IMG/VR virus record: IMGVR_UViG_3300027805_000941
Coordinates: 1 to 22,715 of that record
DNA length: 22,715 bases
Reading direction: 5' to 3' (one strand)
From: a virus
The translations under genes and the position numbers were made by a program. This document shows, piece by piece, positions 5,667 to 12,725 of this stretch. The notes under the pieces are model-generated. The model searched no databases and was not told the origin of the DNA. It saw nothing but the letters and a program-made list of their open reading frames with translations. Within the stretch, counting starts at the first letter, position 1. Every line of letters starts with the position of its first letter.

Positions 5667-6362
5667 ATGGACATTGTTTATCTATGCCGCAAAGGCGATA
5701 ACGAAGAGCTAAGGTATTCGCTCCGATCTGTATCTAAAAACCTGCCAGAGAGCCGTGTGTGGCTTGTGGGATACAAACCTAGATGGTATTCTGGGGACTT
5801 TATCTCTGTGCCTGACGTATCTTCCAAGTTCAATAACATACACAATCTTATTAATCATATAGCATTTGAGGATCAAATTAGTGATGACTTTATTATGATG
5901 AATGATGACTTCTTTATTACGAGGCCTTTGGATACCGTGCCTGTTTACCATGGTGGGTTGTTGATAGATAAGATAACTAAGTATTACGAACTGGCTCCCA
6001 ATTCCCCCTACAACAGAATGCTATCTAGAACGTATAGCAGCCTCGTCAAGGCTGGGGTATGGGAACCATTGGATTACGATATCCACATTCCTTTGCCGTT
6101 CAACAGAACAAAGCTTCGTGAGACTATTGTGCAGAAAGGCTTGCCAAGATCAATGTATGGCAACCTGGCTGGTATTGGTGGAGATTACATGCCAGATGTA
6201 AAGACATATTCTAGGGGTAGCAAGATGTCGCAGAGGTCTCACGACTTTTTAAATTCAAAACTACCTTACATATCATCCGAGGATGGATCATTTTTAAATA
6301 TTCTTAATGGCGTTCTAAAGGATATGTTTCCTGAGCCATGCAAGTATGAGTACCCCCAGTAG
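5667..6362 (+). CDS. Stealth-like sugar-phosphate/glycosyl transferase
   Basis: With the ATG at 5667, two bases after the upstream stop, the product is 231 aa. The opening (YLCRKGDNEELRYSLRSVSK) and the block FIMMNDDFFI at 75-84 resemble the CR1/CR2 regions of Stealth proteins, which transfer hexose-1-phosphate in capsule synthesis; the NDD acidic triplet would bind the metal-nucleotide sugar. The usual later Stealth regions are only partly recognisable, so a GT-A-like enzyme is the safe call. A longer upstream frame overlaps the fibre gene and is unlikely. The last 12 bases overlap the 3' end of tRNA-Arg on the other strand. Confidence 0.65.
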   Translation: MDIVYLCRKGDNEELRYSLRSVSKNLPESRVWLVGYKPRWYSGDFISVPDVSSKFNNIHNLINHIAFEDQISDDFIMMNDDFFITRPLDTVPVYHGGLLIDKITKYYELAPNSPYNRMLSRTYSSLVKAGVWEPLDYDIHIPLPFNRTKLRETIVQKGLPRSMYGNLAGIGGDYMPDVKTYSRGSKMSQRSHDFLNSKLPYISSEDGSFLNILNGVLKDMFPEPCKYEYPQ

Positions 6363-6423
6363 GACTTGAACCTACGGCCTTAGCATTAGAAGTGCTCTGC
6401 TCTATCCACTGAGCTATGGAGGC
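6351..6423 (-). tRNA. tRNA-Arg (TCT)
   Basis: A 73-base cloverleaf: acceptor GCCTCCA pairs with TGGGGGT, the anticodon loop is CTTCTAA, and the T-loop TTCAAGT is present. CCA is not encoded. It reads AGA codons. There is no obvious promoter of its own, so it is probably co-transcribed with the HTH/zinc gene that ends ten bases upstream. Its 3' end overlaps the convergent glycosyltransferase gene. Confidence 0.93.
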
Positions 6424-6432
6424 TGAAACTAT

Positions 6433-6843
6433 TTAATCGACTTTACGCTTTGAAGAGTTTGCTTCTTTGTATAGCCTGAGCTTATTGCAATTTGAGCATA
6501 GTACATAACTATTGCTAATTTGCTTCTTAAAGTCTACAAAGTCTTCTGGTGTTTCGATCTTTGCAATTGTTCCATCAAGATCTGGAATGCTAACGTATTC
6601 CAATGCTGAGAAGTGTAGATACTGGCTACACTGCTGGCAGGCCTTCTTTAGCCTAATGTTTTCTGAATAGGTCTTAGCCTTTTCCTGAATAGCCGTTACT
6701 GGCTTTGCTGTTTCCATTTTTACTTCTTCCTTATTGCCTAGATAATACGAGATGGTTCCTCTGGAGCAACCCAAGATCTTTTCTATCTCTCGGTAACTCT
6801 TGCCTTCATCCCTAAGTCTTAGGATATCTTCTTTATAACTCAT
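6433..6843 (-). CDS. HTH protein with degenerate HNH-like zinc domain
   Basis: Residues 1-36 form a resolvase-type helix-turn-helix (RLRDEGKSYREIEKILGCSR then GTISYYLG). After a linker, two cysteine pairs (CQQC about 70 and CSNC about 115) flank a beta segment, the spacing of phage HTH-HNH proteins. The D-H catalytic pair usual in the first strand is replaced (LEYVSIPD), so nuclease activity is doubtful and a DNA-binding regulator is more likely. The gene is 136 aa and leaderless, with a TATAAT box ending five bases before the ATG. That box overlaps the stop codon of the dNMP kinase gene. Confidence 0.65.
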   Translation of the reverse strand: MSYKEDILRLRDEGKSYREIEKILGCSRGTISYYLGNKEEVKMETAKPVTAIQEKAKTYSENIRLKKACQQCSQYLHFSALEYVSIPDLDGTIAKIETPEDFVDFKKQISNSYVLCSNCNKLRLYKEANSSKRKVD

Positions 6844-6848
6844 ACTTA

Positions 6849-6854
6849 ATTATA
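6849..6854 (-). promoter_or_regulatory. -10 box of a leaderless promoter
   Basis: GGTATAATTAAGT precedes the ATG at 6843 with five bases between box and ATG. The box contains the TAA stop of the upstream kinase gene. Confidence 0.6.
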
Positions 6855-7395
6855 CCCCAAAATCCCCTGCGTTGTTGACAGCACGATACAAGTCTTCTAC
6901 ATCTAAGTCATTAGATATTTGATAGTTAAACTCATAGTTGTCTAAGTCTGTTTCTGAGCCATGTCCATTGACTGGACCATGACCCTGCTTTGATATACGC
7001 CATACCTGTCCACCATGCTTCTTAATGGCCTCTGCTTCATTACGATAGCGAACGTCAGCGAAGACTACGTTTCCATGCTCCTTGGCTCTTAGCAGTCCCT
7101 GGTTTACCCAGAAGTCTGCACCAAACATTTCACGGCCTACCTCTGTCCCGAGACGCTGAAGCAACTCTCTAGCATCACTAGAGAGACGCTTTACTTCTTC
7201 CCAACCCATGTGGTCTACAGCACTAGCAAGAGATGCTCCATTAAATTCATCTATACGAATTCTAGGATCAAGTCTGTATAGTGCTTCACGGATAGGGTCA
7301 GCAAAGGATACCTTTACAAAGCCATAGTTTTCAACAAGGTGGTTTGCAACTGTGTCTTTGCCTACCTGTGCATAACCACTTAGACCAATAATCAT
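6850..7395 (-). CDS. Deoxynucleoside monophosphate kinase
   Basis: The 181-aa protein begins with a P-loop (GYAQVGKDT, residues 7-15) after a short strand, followed by the VSFADPIREAL segment typical of phage dNMP kinases of the T4 gp1 type. WRISKQG near 135 and a C-terminal helical lid are present. The enzyme phosphorylates dNMPs to dNDPs for viral DNA synthesis. It is coupled to thyX by an ATGA overlap, so dTMP made by ThyX can be phosphorylated directly. The TAA stop lies inside the next gene's -10 box. Confidence 0.82.
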   Translation of the reverse strand: MIIGLSGYAQVGKDTVANHLVENYGFVKVSFADPIREALYRLDPRIRIDEFNGASLASAVDHMGWEEVKRLSSDARELLQRLGTEVGREMFGADFWVNQGLLRAKEHGNVVFADVRYRNEAEAIKKHGGQVWRISKQGHGPVNGHGSETDLDNYEFNYQISNDLDVEDLYRAVNNAGDFGV

Positions 7396-8090
7396 TTATG
7401 AATCGCCTTAAATGTCTCTGGGAATGCACCATGGGCTAGGTCTTTGACTGCCAAAGCATAGTCCTGAATTTCTTTTTGTGCATCGTGCTCTAGTCGCTGG
7501 TCAAGGAATGTCATTACACCCTGTAGAGATACAGTCCAACGCCAACGCACATACATTCCATATGCAGGTAGGAATAGACGTGCAATCTCTGGTGCTACAT
7601 TATCCTTCATTGCTTCATGATAAAGAGCAACATTCTGGTCAATGACTTCATTTAGCTTATTAGTGTAGTGGTAACCAAGGCTAAAGTGAATTGGTTCTCC
7701 GCTACCCTGCTTGCTATTCTCTGGCTTGCTTCTCCAAGACGATGCAGATGGCACATAAAACTCTTCTTCTTCTGTAATGTATCTACGAGAAGACTCATTC
7801 CAACCATTTTGATCATCTATATGGGTAGAGCCTACTGCGTATTTCCACCATTGTCTTGCGACGAAGAGTGGTGCGTAGACTTCAAATGTGAGTGCTGCGT
7901 GGCGGAATGGCGACGTGTGCCCTTCACGAATAAGAAAGCCAATGAGCTTTGAGTCTTTCTCGGTAAAGACTTCAGACTCTTTATCGTACGATACACGAGC
8001 AGCGTTGACAACAGATAGATCACTACCAAGAGTGTCAACAAGACGTACGTATCCTTTATCCAAGACATTAATTTGGTTTCCTATTTCCAT
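7392..8090 (-). CDS. thyX: Flavin-dependent thymidylate synthase ThyX (divergent signature)
   Basis: The 232-aa protein matches ThyX over its whole length: AARVSYDKES (30-39), FLIREGHTSPFRHAALTFE (52-70), ARQW (78-81), WNESSRRY (97-104) and the C-terminal LEHDAQKEIQ helix. ThyX makes dTMP from dUMP using FAD, NADPH and methylene-tetrahydrofolate. The RHR of the usual RHR-x7-S signature is replaced (ARQWWKYAVGS) and about eight residues are inserted before the NES-SRRY block. The same region in some actinophage ThyX proteins appears similar, so it is probably functional. The gene is coupled to its neighbours on both sides. Confidence 0.88.
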   Translation of the reverse strand: MEIGNQINVLDKGYVRLVDTLGSDLSVVNAARVSYDKESEVFTEKDSKLIGFLIREGHTSPFRHAALTFEVYAPLFVARQWWKYAVGSTHIDDQNGWNESSRRYITEEEEFYVPSASSWRSKPENSKQGSGEPIHFSLGYHYTNKLNEVIDQNVALYHEAMKDNVAPEIARLFLPAYGMYVRWRWTVSLQGVMTFLDQRLEHDAQKEIQDYALAVKDLAHGAFPETFKAIHK

Positions 8091-8305
8091 TAGATTGATT
8101 TAGCTTCTTCAATAAGTTCTTGAATAGTTTGAATTACGTGCTTAGAGTAGTATGCAAAGTGAGGATCTTCTGTTGCTGTTTCGTTAAACTCTTTAACAAA
8201 AATAGAGATTAGTTTATCGTATGCTGTAAGCATTCCCTCACGAACTAGGGATGCAACTACAATCTCCTGTTCTGGAGTTAGGTTATCAAGGTCAAGGTTA
8301 ATCAT
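8090..8305 (-). CDS. Hypothetical 71-aa helical protein
   Basis: The protein is 71 aa, acidic and helical, with no cysteines and no membrane segment. No family is recognised. Its ATG overlaps the end of the GroES gene by eight bases and its TAA overlaps the thyX ATG (TAATG), so it is translated as part of the GroES-ThyX-kinase string. The tight coupling suggests co-regulation but not a function. Confidence 0.65.
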   Translation of the reverse strand: MINLDLDNLTPEQEIVVASLVREGMLTAYDKLISIFVKEFNETATEDPHFAYYSKHVIQTIQELIEEAKSI

Positions 8306-8609
8306 TTGACTTCACCGCATCATCTACAATTACTGCAAAGATGTCACGGTAAGGAAGGATCACTAGGTTCTGACCCTGGTGCTCAATCTCTGTACCGCTG
8401 TACTTAGAATAGATAACCTTGTCACCTTTCTTAAGGTCAATGGTCATCTTGGTTCCGTCTGCAAATGTTGCACCAGACCCAACAGCGATTACGACACCCT
8501 CTGTTGGCTTTTCTTTATCTAGTGTCTGAATGATAAGTCCCGATGCTGAAGTTTTTTCTGCTTCAACGATTGGCTTTACAACAATCTTATCTTCTAAAGG
8601 TTTAATCAT
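8298..8609 (-). CDS. groES: GroES-type co-chaperonin
   Basis: This 103-aa protein has the GroES beta barrel: IKPLEDKIVVKPI at the N-terminus, the mobile loop (EKTSASGLIIQTLD), GVVIAVGSGA, the roof region, GDKVIYSKYSG and the C-terminal ILPYRDIFAVI. Length is normal (about 95-105). GroES caps the GroEL chamber. No groEL is present here, so it would work with the host chaperonin, as T4 gp31 does for capsid folding. It starts at the TAA of the upstream gene (TAATG). Confidence 0.92.
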   Translation of the reverse strand: MIKPLEDKIVVKPIVEAEKTSASGLIIQTLDKEKPTEGVVIAVGSGATFADGTKMTIDLKKGDKVIYSKYSGTEIEHQGQNLVILPYRDIFAVIVDDAVKSND

Positions 8610-8860
8610 TATTTTCTCCTGTTGATTAGTTCGATAGCCATTTGAAGGCCTTTTCTATATTCAATCTTACCATTTTCTGGCAAGGAAGTCAATTCCTTTT
8701 GTATTCTTTTTACGAATACTTTGCGTGACTCATTGATGGCTTTTCTTGATCCATCCGCAAATCCTTCTGCATACCCCTTGGAATAACCTTCGTCAAATCC
8801 TTGCTGGTATTTCTTCTTGAACGTTTTTTGTAGGCGTTCTGCCCAATCTGGTTTGCTCAT
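8609..8860 (-). CDS. GX3-repeat small protein
   Basis: The 83-aa basic protein carries five glycines spaced exactly four apart (G21, G25, G29, G33, G37), each of the first four followed by Phe or Tyr. This GX3 pattern resembles the deca-GX3 motif of eukaryotic Yae1/Lto1 and other bacterial helical proteins, but here it is short and no homology is claimed. The rest is charged helix. It starts just downstream of tRNA-Gln with a GAGGAA Shine-Dalgarno, and is coupled to groES by TAATG. Confidence 0.6.
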   Translation of the reverse strand: MSKPDWAERLQKTFKKKYQQGFDEGYSKGYAEGFADGSRKAINESRKVFVKRIQKELTSLPENGKIEYRKGLQMAIELINRRK

Positions 8861-8873
8861 CTATTCCTCTCTG

Positions 8874-8945
8874 CTCCCCCACCAGGATTCGAACCTAGAA
8901 CGACAGCACCAAAAACTGTAGTGTTGCCAATTACACCAAAGGGGA
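8874..8945 (-). tRNA. tRNA-Gln (TTG)
   Basis: A 72-base cloverleaf with D-stem GTGT/ACAC, anticodon stem ACAGT/GCTGT, loop TTTTGGT and T-loop TTCGAAT. One mismatch (position 7 with 66) and a G-T pair weaken the acceptor stem. CCA is not encoded. One base separates it from the upstream tRNA-Glu. Confidence 0.9.
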
Positions 8946-8946
8946 T

Positions 8947-9021
8947 TGGCAGTCCCAAGGGGAATCGAACCCCTCCCACCGCCGTGAAAGGGCAGCGTTC
9001 TAACCGATAAACTATGGGACC
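8947..9021 (-). tRNA. tRNA-Glu (TTC), CCA encoded
   Basis: Acceptor GGTCCCA pairs with TGGGACT, the anticodon loop is CTTTCAC, and the T-loop is TTCGATT. G73 is followed by a genomic CCA, the only one of the seven tRNAs here to have it. Confidence 0.93.
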
Positions 9022-9031
9022 TTAGATATCA

Positions 9032-9037
9032 ATTGTA
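9032..9037 (-). promoter_or_regulatory. tRNA promoter -10 (TACAAT)
   Basis: TGATACAAT on the minus strand is an extended -10 box. The predicted start is near 9025, four bases from the 5' end of tRNA-Glu, the same distance seen at the tRNA-Asn promoter. Confidence 0.5.
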
Positions 9038-9061
9038 TCAAAGATAGCTTCTGAAAGCAAG

Positions 9062-10096
9062 TTATTCTGCTGAATAATTTGGGAAGATCTTTGGTGCATT
9101 CTCGCACATGTCTTCTACAAGGTCAGCGAATGAACGCTTGCGGAACCAGCCAAGATTATTAACAGCCTTGCTAGGGTCTCCTAGAAGGGTCTCCACTTCT
9201 GCTGGTCTAAAGAACTTAGGGTTTACCTTTACGATGGTTCTACCTGTGTTCCTGTCAATACCGATCTCGTCTACTCCAGTACCCTGCCACTCAATGTCAA
9301 AGCCGTAGTACTTAGCAGCAATCTCCACAAACTCACGAACCGAGTGCTGCTCTCCTGTAGCAATGACATAATCATCTGGCTGGTCTGCCTGTAGCATTAG
9401 CCACATGGCGTATACGAAGTCTTTGGCGTGTCCCCAGTCACGAAGTGCATCTAGGTTTCCAAGTTCAAGGGTGTCCATCTTGTAATTCTTAATAGCATTG
9501 AGAGACAAAACAATCTTGCTTGTCACAAAGTTAGCACCACGCTTAGGTGACTCGTGGTTAAACAGAATTCCGCTGGTAGCAAACATACCATAAGATTCAC
9601 GATAGTTCTTTGTAATCCAGTGTGCGTATAGTTTGGCTACTCCATATGGTGATCTTGGATAGAATGGTGTAGTTTCCTTCTGTGGAACTTCCTGTACCTT
9701 GCCAAACATCTCAGATGTAGATGCCTGATAGAACTTGGTCTTGTCCTTAAGACCTAGAATTCTAATGGCCTCAAGGATGCGTAGTGCACCAAGAGCGTCT
9801 GTGTCTGCTGTGAACTCTGCTGTGTCAAACGATACCTGTACGTGGCTTTGTGCACCAAGATTATAAATCTCATCTGGTTCGATCAACTTAATTAGGTTTG
9901 TTATTGATGCAGAATCTGTTAGGTCACCTTGGTGAAGAAATAGGTTATCATTTGTAAGTACGTCCTTAAGTCTAACAAGGTTGTCAGTAGATGACCTTCT
10001 TACGATACCGTGGACCTGGTAGCCAATGTTAAGAAGCAGCTCGGCAAGGTATGATCCGTCCTGGCCTGTGATGCCAGTGATTAGTGCAACCTTCAT
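9062..10096 (-). CDS. gmd: GDP-mannose 4,6-dehydratase
   Basis: The 344-aa protein is a full-length short-chain dehydrogenase of the GMD type. The Rossmann NAD(P) motif [15 protein letters not shown] is at 7-21, and GDLTD near 58 and [12 protein letters not shown] at 79-90 match GMD. The catalytic set is T127-E129 in STSEMFG and Y151-K155 in YGVAK. It converts GDP-D-mannose to GDP-4-keto-6-deoxymannose, the precursor of GDP-fucose and GDP-rhamnose. It is coupled by TAATG to the virion-type gene upstream. With three glycosyltransferases in the window, it probably supplies a 6-deoxyhexose donor. Confidence 0.93.
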   Translation of the reverse strand: MKVALITGITGQDGSYLAELLLNIGYQVHGIVRRSSTDNLVRLKDVLTNDNLFLHQGDLTDSASITNLIKLIEPDEIYNLGAQSHVQVSFDTAEFTADTDALGALRILEAIRILGLKDKTKFYQASTSEMFGKVQEVPQKETTPFYPRSPYGVAKLYAHWITKNYRESYGMFATSGILFNHESPKRGANFVTSKIVLSLNAIKNYKMDTLELGNLDALRDWGHAKDFVYAMWLMLQADQPDDYVIATGEQHSVREFVEIAAKYYGFDIEWQGTGVDEIGIDRNTGRTIVKVNPKFFRPAEVETLLGDPSKAVNNLGWFRKRSFADLVEDMCENAPKIFPNYSAE

Positions 10097-11172
10097 TATT
10101 TTGCTCTTAGGGTTTTTAGTTTGTGTGCAACAATAACATCTGTTGGTTCGCCATCACGGTATAGTCTGATGACTGCTGCTGGGTCTTCTGGTGTTCCGTT
10201 TACAGTAACTTCTGTTCCAGGAACGTCATAGCTTCCATTGCGAATGATTCTGGTAATCTTGCCCTCTGCTCTACCGCCAGAAGAATTCCAAGAAACCATA
10301 GAGCCAACTCCAATAGCCTTGAAGATGTCTGTCATGCTGACTGATCTTGTGAAGTCTTTTCCAAAATCTGCAAAAAGGGCTTTGTCTTTCATCCTATTTA
10401 CAATGCCACGTGACCAAGAGAATCCTGCGTCTCCGCCCCATGCATCCCACATAATGCGACCATTAGATGGATTGCTTGTGTTGTTAAAATCTTTACCTTT
10501 TTTGTCAACTTCGTGACGTGAGAAGAATGAGAACATTCTACGAACAACACTGATTGACATTGAGCGACCTGCCACAATGTCAGAGGCACGTCCCCAGCCT
10601 ACAGGAGTTCCTGCACCAGTCGCCTTGCCTTCTTCTTTCCATTTCAATGCACGTCTTGCTGCTGCTTTCATTCCAGAAGTAGGTGTGTATGTGTCAGCCT
10701 TGAGCATTGACTCCATTTCGTCTTCTTCATACTCGCCTTCTGGCATTTTGTGTCCTTCCAAAGATTCTAATCTTGTAGCGTCTTGATACATCATTCCAAT
10801 GCTGTATGCTGTTGCTTCCCAAGACTCGTCTTCTTCTTCATATTCATAAAGTCTTACAGACATTGCTGGGTTTTCTGGTGGCATAGACTCTATGGCATAC
10901 TCTGTGCCAGGAGTTCCAAGTGTGCCACCTTCCCACATGATGTGCTCAACAAGTCCGTGAGCCATTCCCTCTGAGGTCATTCCCATTACATAGTCGCCCT
11001 CTTTAATATCAGCAGCCTGCTTGCCGATGTTTCCCTCGGACTGATTGATAGCATAAATTTGATTTGCTGCTTCTTCTCTTGTGGTGTGGCAACCCATTAC
11101 GGTTCCATCATCTTTAAGGGCAGGGTAGCCTGAGCAACCGTACGATCCCTTTTCTCCTACTTTATATGGCAT
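10096..11172 (-). CDS. Phage protein with two TUDOR-like repeats, possibly virion-associated
   Basis: The 358-aa protein has four parts. Residues 1-48 carry a Cys-containing motif ([24 protein letters not shown]) common at the ends of phage head-related proteins. Residues about 54-140 and 293-357 are related beta units (GDYV/GSMVSW, HGLV/EGKI, PGTEY/PGTEV, VRLY/IRLY) resembling the Hva1/TUDOR (DUF2945) fold. Between them is a basic domain ([40 protein letters not shown]) found in phage proteins of unknown role. A capsid-assembly function is possible. The promoter is leaderless (TATAAT 11184-11179, six bases from the ATG). Confidence 0.6.
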   Translation of the reverse strand: MPYKVGEKGSYGCSGYPALKDDGTVMGCHTTREEAANQIYAINQSEGNIGKQAADIKEGDYVMGMTSEGMAHGLVEHIMWEGGTLGTPGTEYAIESMPPENPAMSVRLYEYEEEDESWEATAYSIGMMYQDATRLESLEGHKMPEGEYEEDEMESMLKADTYTPTSGMKAAARRALKWKEEGKATGAGTPVGWGRASDIVAGRSMSISVVRRMFSFFSRHEVDKKGKDFNNTSNPSNGRIMWDAWGGDAGFSWSRGIVNRMKDKALFADFGKDFTRSVSMTDIFKAIGVGSMVSWNSSGGRAEGKITRIIRNGSYDVPGTEVTVNGTPEDPAAVIRLYRDGEPTDVIVAHKLKTLRAK

Positions 11173-11178
11173 ACATAT

Positions 11179-11184
11179 ATTATA
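11179..11184 (-). promoter_or_regulatory. -10 box of a leaderless promoter
   Basis: TATAATATATGT precedes the ATG at 11172; a TTGTAA -35-like hexamer lies 17 bases upstream. It is divergent from the plus-strand box at 11193-11198. Confidence 0.6.
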
Positions 11185-11192
11185 GCAGATGA

Positions 11193-11198
11193 TATAAT
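11193..11198 (+). promoter_or_regulatory. -10 box of glycosyltransferase gene
   Basis: TGATATAAT is an extended -10 box. The predicted start near 11205 leaves a 17-base leader with an AAAAGGA Shine-Dalgarno before the ATG at 11222. Confidence 0.6.
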
Positions 11199-11221
11199 GG
11201 TTTACAACAGAAAAGGATTTT

Positions 11222-11956
11222 ATGCAAAAACCAGTAATCTTTGTCTATTCTATTATTAGGAATGAGGCAAGGTACATAGATAGGTATTACGATCAGCTTA
11301 AGGAAATGGTCAATACCTTCCCAAAATATGAGTTCGTTATGTCGCTTTACGAGAACGACTCTACAGATGGCACACCAGATTTGATCAGGGCGAAGGACTG
11401 GTCATTCTTTTCAGACTTTGAGTTCAAGTCTGAGAGATTACGAACTCGTGACTTTGGCTCTGTAAAGCTAGCCCAAAGAGTTAAGAATCTTTCTGAGGCT
11501 AGAAACAGAGCCTTGGATGCCAAGGACTTTTTACAGAGAGCAGACTACGTTATGATGATCGAAAGTGATATGAGATTCGACATGAGTGTAATAAAACAAA
11601 TTCTAGAGTTTAAGAGCCTAGAACCAGATTTTGATATCGTATCTGGATTGACAGTAAACAATCATCCTGTCTATGATAGTTGGGCTACTCGCAAGACTCC
11701 ATATTTTAATAACCATGAAGAGGTCAGGAAGTATGACTTTACATCTAAGCCTTATGACAAGTACTACGCAACATCGAATGGTGTCTGTTTATATAAGGCA
11801 CAAGCGTTTAGAGATGGTGCTAGGTATGGATGGAGAAATACTGTGACTAATGATTTTGATTGTGATACCGTGGTTGTCTGCCAGAACTTTCAGAAGCTTG
11901 GCTATGATAAAATTTATATTATCCATACAGCCAAGATCTATCACGAAGACTTTTAG
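11222..11956 (+). CDS. Glycosyltransferase, GT-A type (CAP59-like)
   Basis: The 244-aa protein has the layout of GT-A mannosyltransferases of the CAP59 family: FVYSIIRNEARYID at 8-20, YENDSTDGTPDL at 43-54, NLSEARNRAL at 89-98, and the metal-binding ESD at 114-116 in MMIESDMRFD. A later aromatic segment (YYATSNGVCLY, RDGARYG) would bind the acceptor. It transfers a sugar, possibly mannose, onto a glycan; the acceptor is unknown. It stands alone on the plus strand with its own promoter, and ends at a bidirectional terminator. Confidence 0.78.
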   Translation: MQKPVIFVYSIIRNEARYIDRYYDQLKEMVNTFPKYEFVMSLYENDSTDGTPDLIRAKDWSFFSDFEFKSERLRTRDFGSVKLAQRVKNLSEARNRALDAKDFLQRADYVMMIESDMRFDMSVIKQILEFKSLEPDFDIVSGLTVNNHPVYDSWATRKTPYFNNHEEVRKYDFTSKPYDKYYATSNGVCLYKAQAFRDGARYGWRNTVTNDFDCDTVVVCQNFQKLGYDKIYIIHTAKIYHEDF

Positions 11957-11966
11957 ATAAAAGAAA

Positions 11967-11986
11967 AGCCAGGGTTTCCCCTGGCT
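11967..11986. terminator. Bidirectional intrinsic terminator
   Basis: An 8-bp stem AGCCAGGG/CCCTGGCT with a TTTC loop, followed by ATCTTTTT on the plus strand and by TTTTCTTTT on the minus strand. It lies between the convergent glycosyltransferase and holin-like genes and would stop transcription from both. Confidence 0.85.
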
Positions 11987-12000
11987 ATCTTTTTGATTTT

Positions 12001-12303
12001 CTACTTCTTTGTTTTTGGTGCTGGCTTCTTAGCTGCTGGCTTTGTAGCCTTAGCTGCAAGCTTCTTGCCATCTGCAACGTTAGCGGTGCTAAGAGCAACT
12101 GTTACTTCTTCAACGCTTGGTGCTCTTCCAAAAGCCTTATCCTTTGGATTAATGGCTCTCAGTGCTACTGGCAAAACAGCAGCAGCCAATGCCCATAGAA
12201 GATCTAGTGGGTCTGTAACTCCAGCAAGATATAGTGCTGCAGCAGCAGACAGAACTGATCGTCCGTATGAGGCAAGCATTGCTTTGATTTGTTCGTTGTT
12301 CAT
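12001..12303 (-). CDS. Holin-like membrane protein
   Basis: The 100-aa protein has an amphipathic N-terminus (NNEQIKAMLASYGRSV), hydrophobic segments at about 17-30 and 33-48, and a Lys/Ala/Pro-rich basic tail (KPAAKKPAPKTKK). The core 'SYGRSV...ALYLAGVTDPLDLLWAL...PVALRAINP' recurs in small phage membrane proteins annotated as holins. The tail would contact the membrane or DNA in the cytoplasm. It is the last gene of the minus-strand operon and has an AAGGAGA Shine-Dalgarno. The holin function is inferred from shape and position only. Confidence 0.55.
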   Translation of the reverse strand: MNNEQIKAMLASYGRSVLSAAAALYLAGVTDPLDLLWALAAAVLPVALRAINPKDKAFGRAPSVEEVTVALSTANVADGKKLAAKATKPAAKKPAPKTKK

Positions 12304-12321
12304 TTTGTTTTCTCCTTGTTT

Positions 12322-12342
12322 AATGCCTACTCGTTAGGCATT
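12322..12342. other. Hairpin at a stop codon before the holin-like gene
   Basis: An 8-bp stem AATGCCTA/TAGGCATT with a 5-base loop contains the stop codon of the 132-aa gene. It has no T-run after it in the minus direction, so it is not a standard terminator. It lies just upstream of the Shine-Dalgarno of the holin-like gene and may affect its translation. Confidence 0.4.
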
Positions 12343-12725
12343 TTATCATTCTCTGGCATAACGCTCTGCTTTAGAGTTAGGTATGCCGTAGAAAGCTCTT
12401 TGATTTCATCTTCGCTTAATGTACTCTTTTCTAAACTAACAGACATTAGTACATCAAACTCTGTGAACTTCTCTTGGACAACATCAATGTAGTTGTATGC
12501 CCATTCTCTTGACTGAGACAGGAACTTTACAAAACCATCGTTTGTGTCTATTGGTGCTAAGTTTGCCATCTCTTCAAGTTCCGCCTTTTGCTTCTGCATC
12601 TTGAAGTGTTCTTCAACCAACAGGACCGCAAGGCTGTCGCCCTCTTTCTTTAACTTTCTATTGTTAATGAAGAGTGCCGTCATTATTACAACCAGGGTTG
12701 TTCCTGAAATTATTTCAAATATCAT
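12327..12725 (-). CDS. Membrane-anchored coiled-coil protein
   Basis: The 132-aa protein starts with one transmembrane segment at about 3-20 (IISGTTLVVIMTALF), followed by a Lys/Asn-rich stop-transfer and long charged helices (EEHFKMQKQKAELEEM). The shape, one N-terminal membrane anchor plus a coiled coil, resembles an inner-membrane spanin or lysis accessory, but no lipoprotein partner is seen and the host may lack an outer membrane. It is coupled to the upstream gene by ATGA, and its stop is inside the hairpin before the holin-like gene. Family unknown. Confidence 0.6.
   Translation of the reverse strand: MIFEIISGTTLVVIMTALFINNRKLKKEGDSLAVLLVEEHFKMQKQKAELEEMANLAPIDTNDGFVKFLSQSREWAYNYIDVVQEKFTEFDVLMSVSLEKSTLSEDEIKELSTAYLTLKQSVMPENDKMPNE

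Noticed and set aside
7832-8068. Minus-strand frame overlapping thyX
   Set aside because: It is an out-of-frame shadow of thyX, with no Shine-Dalgarno and low protein-like character.
12322-12342. Hairpin as intrinsic terminator
   Set aside because: There is no T-run after the stem in the minus direction, and a gene of the same operon starts just downstream.
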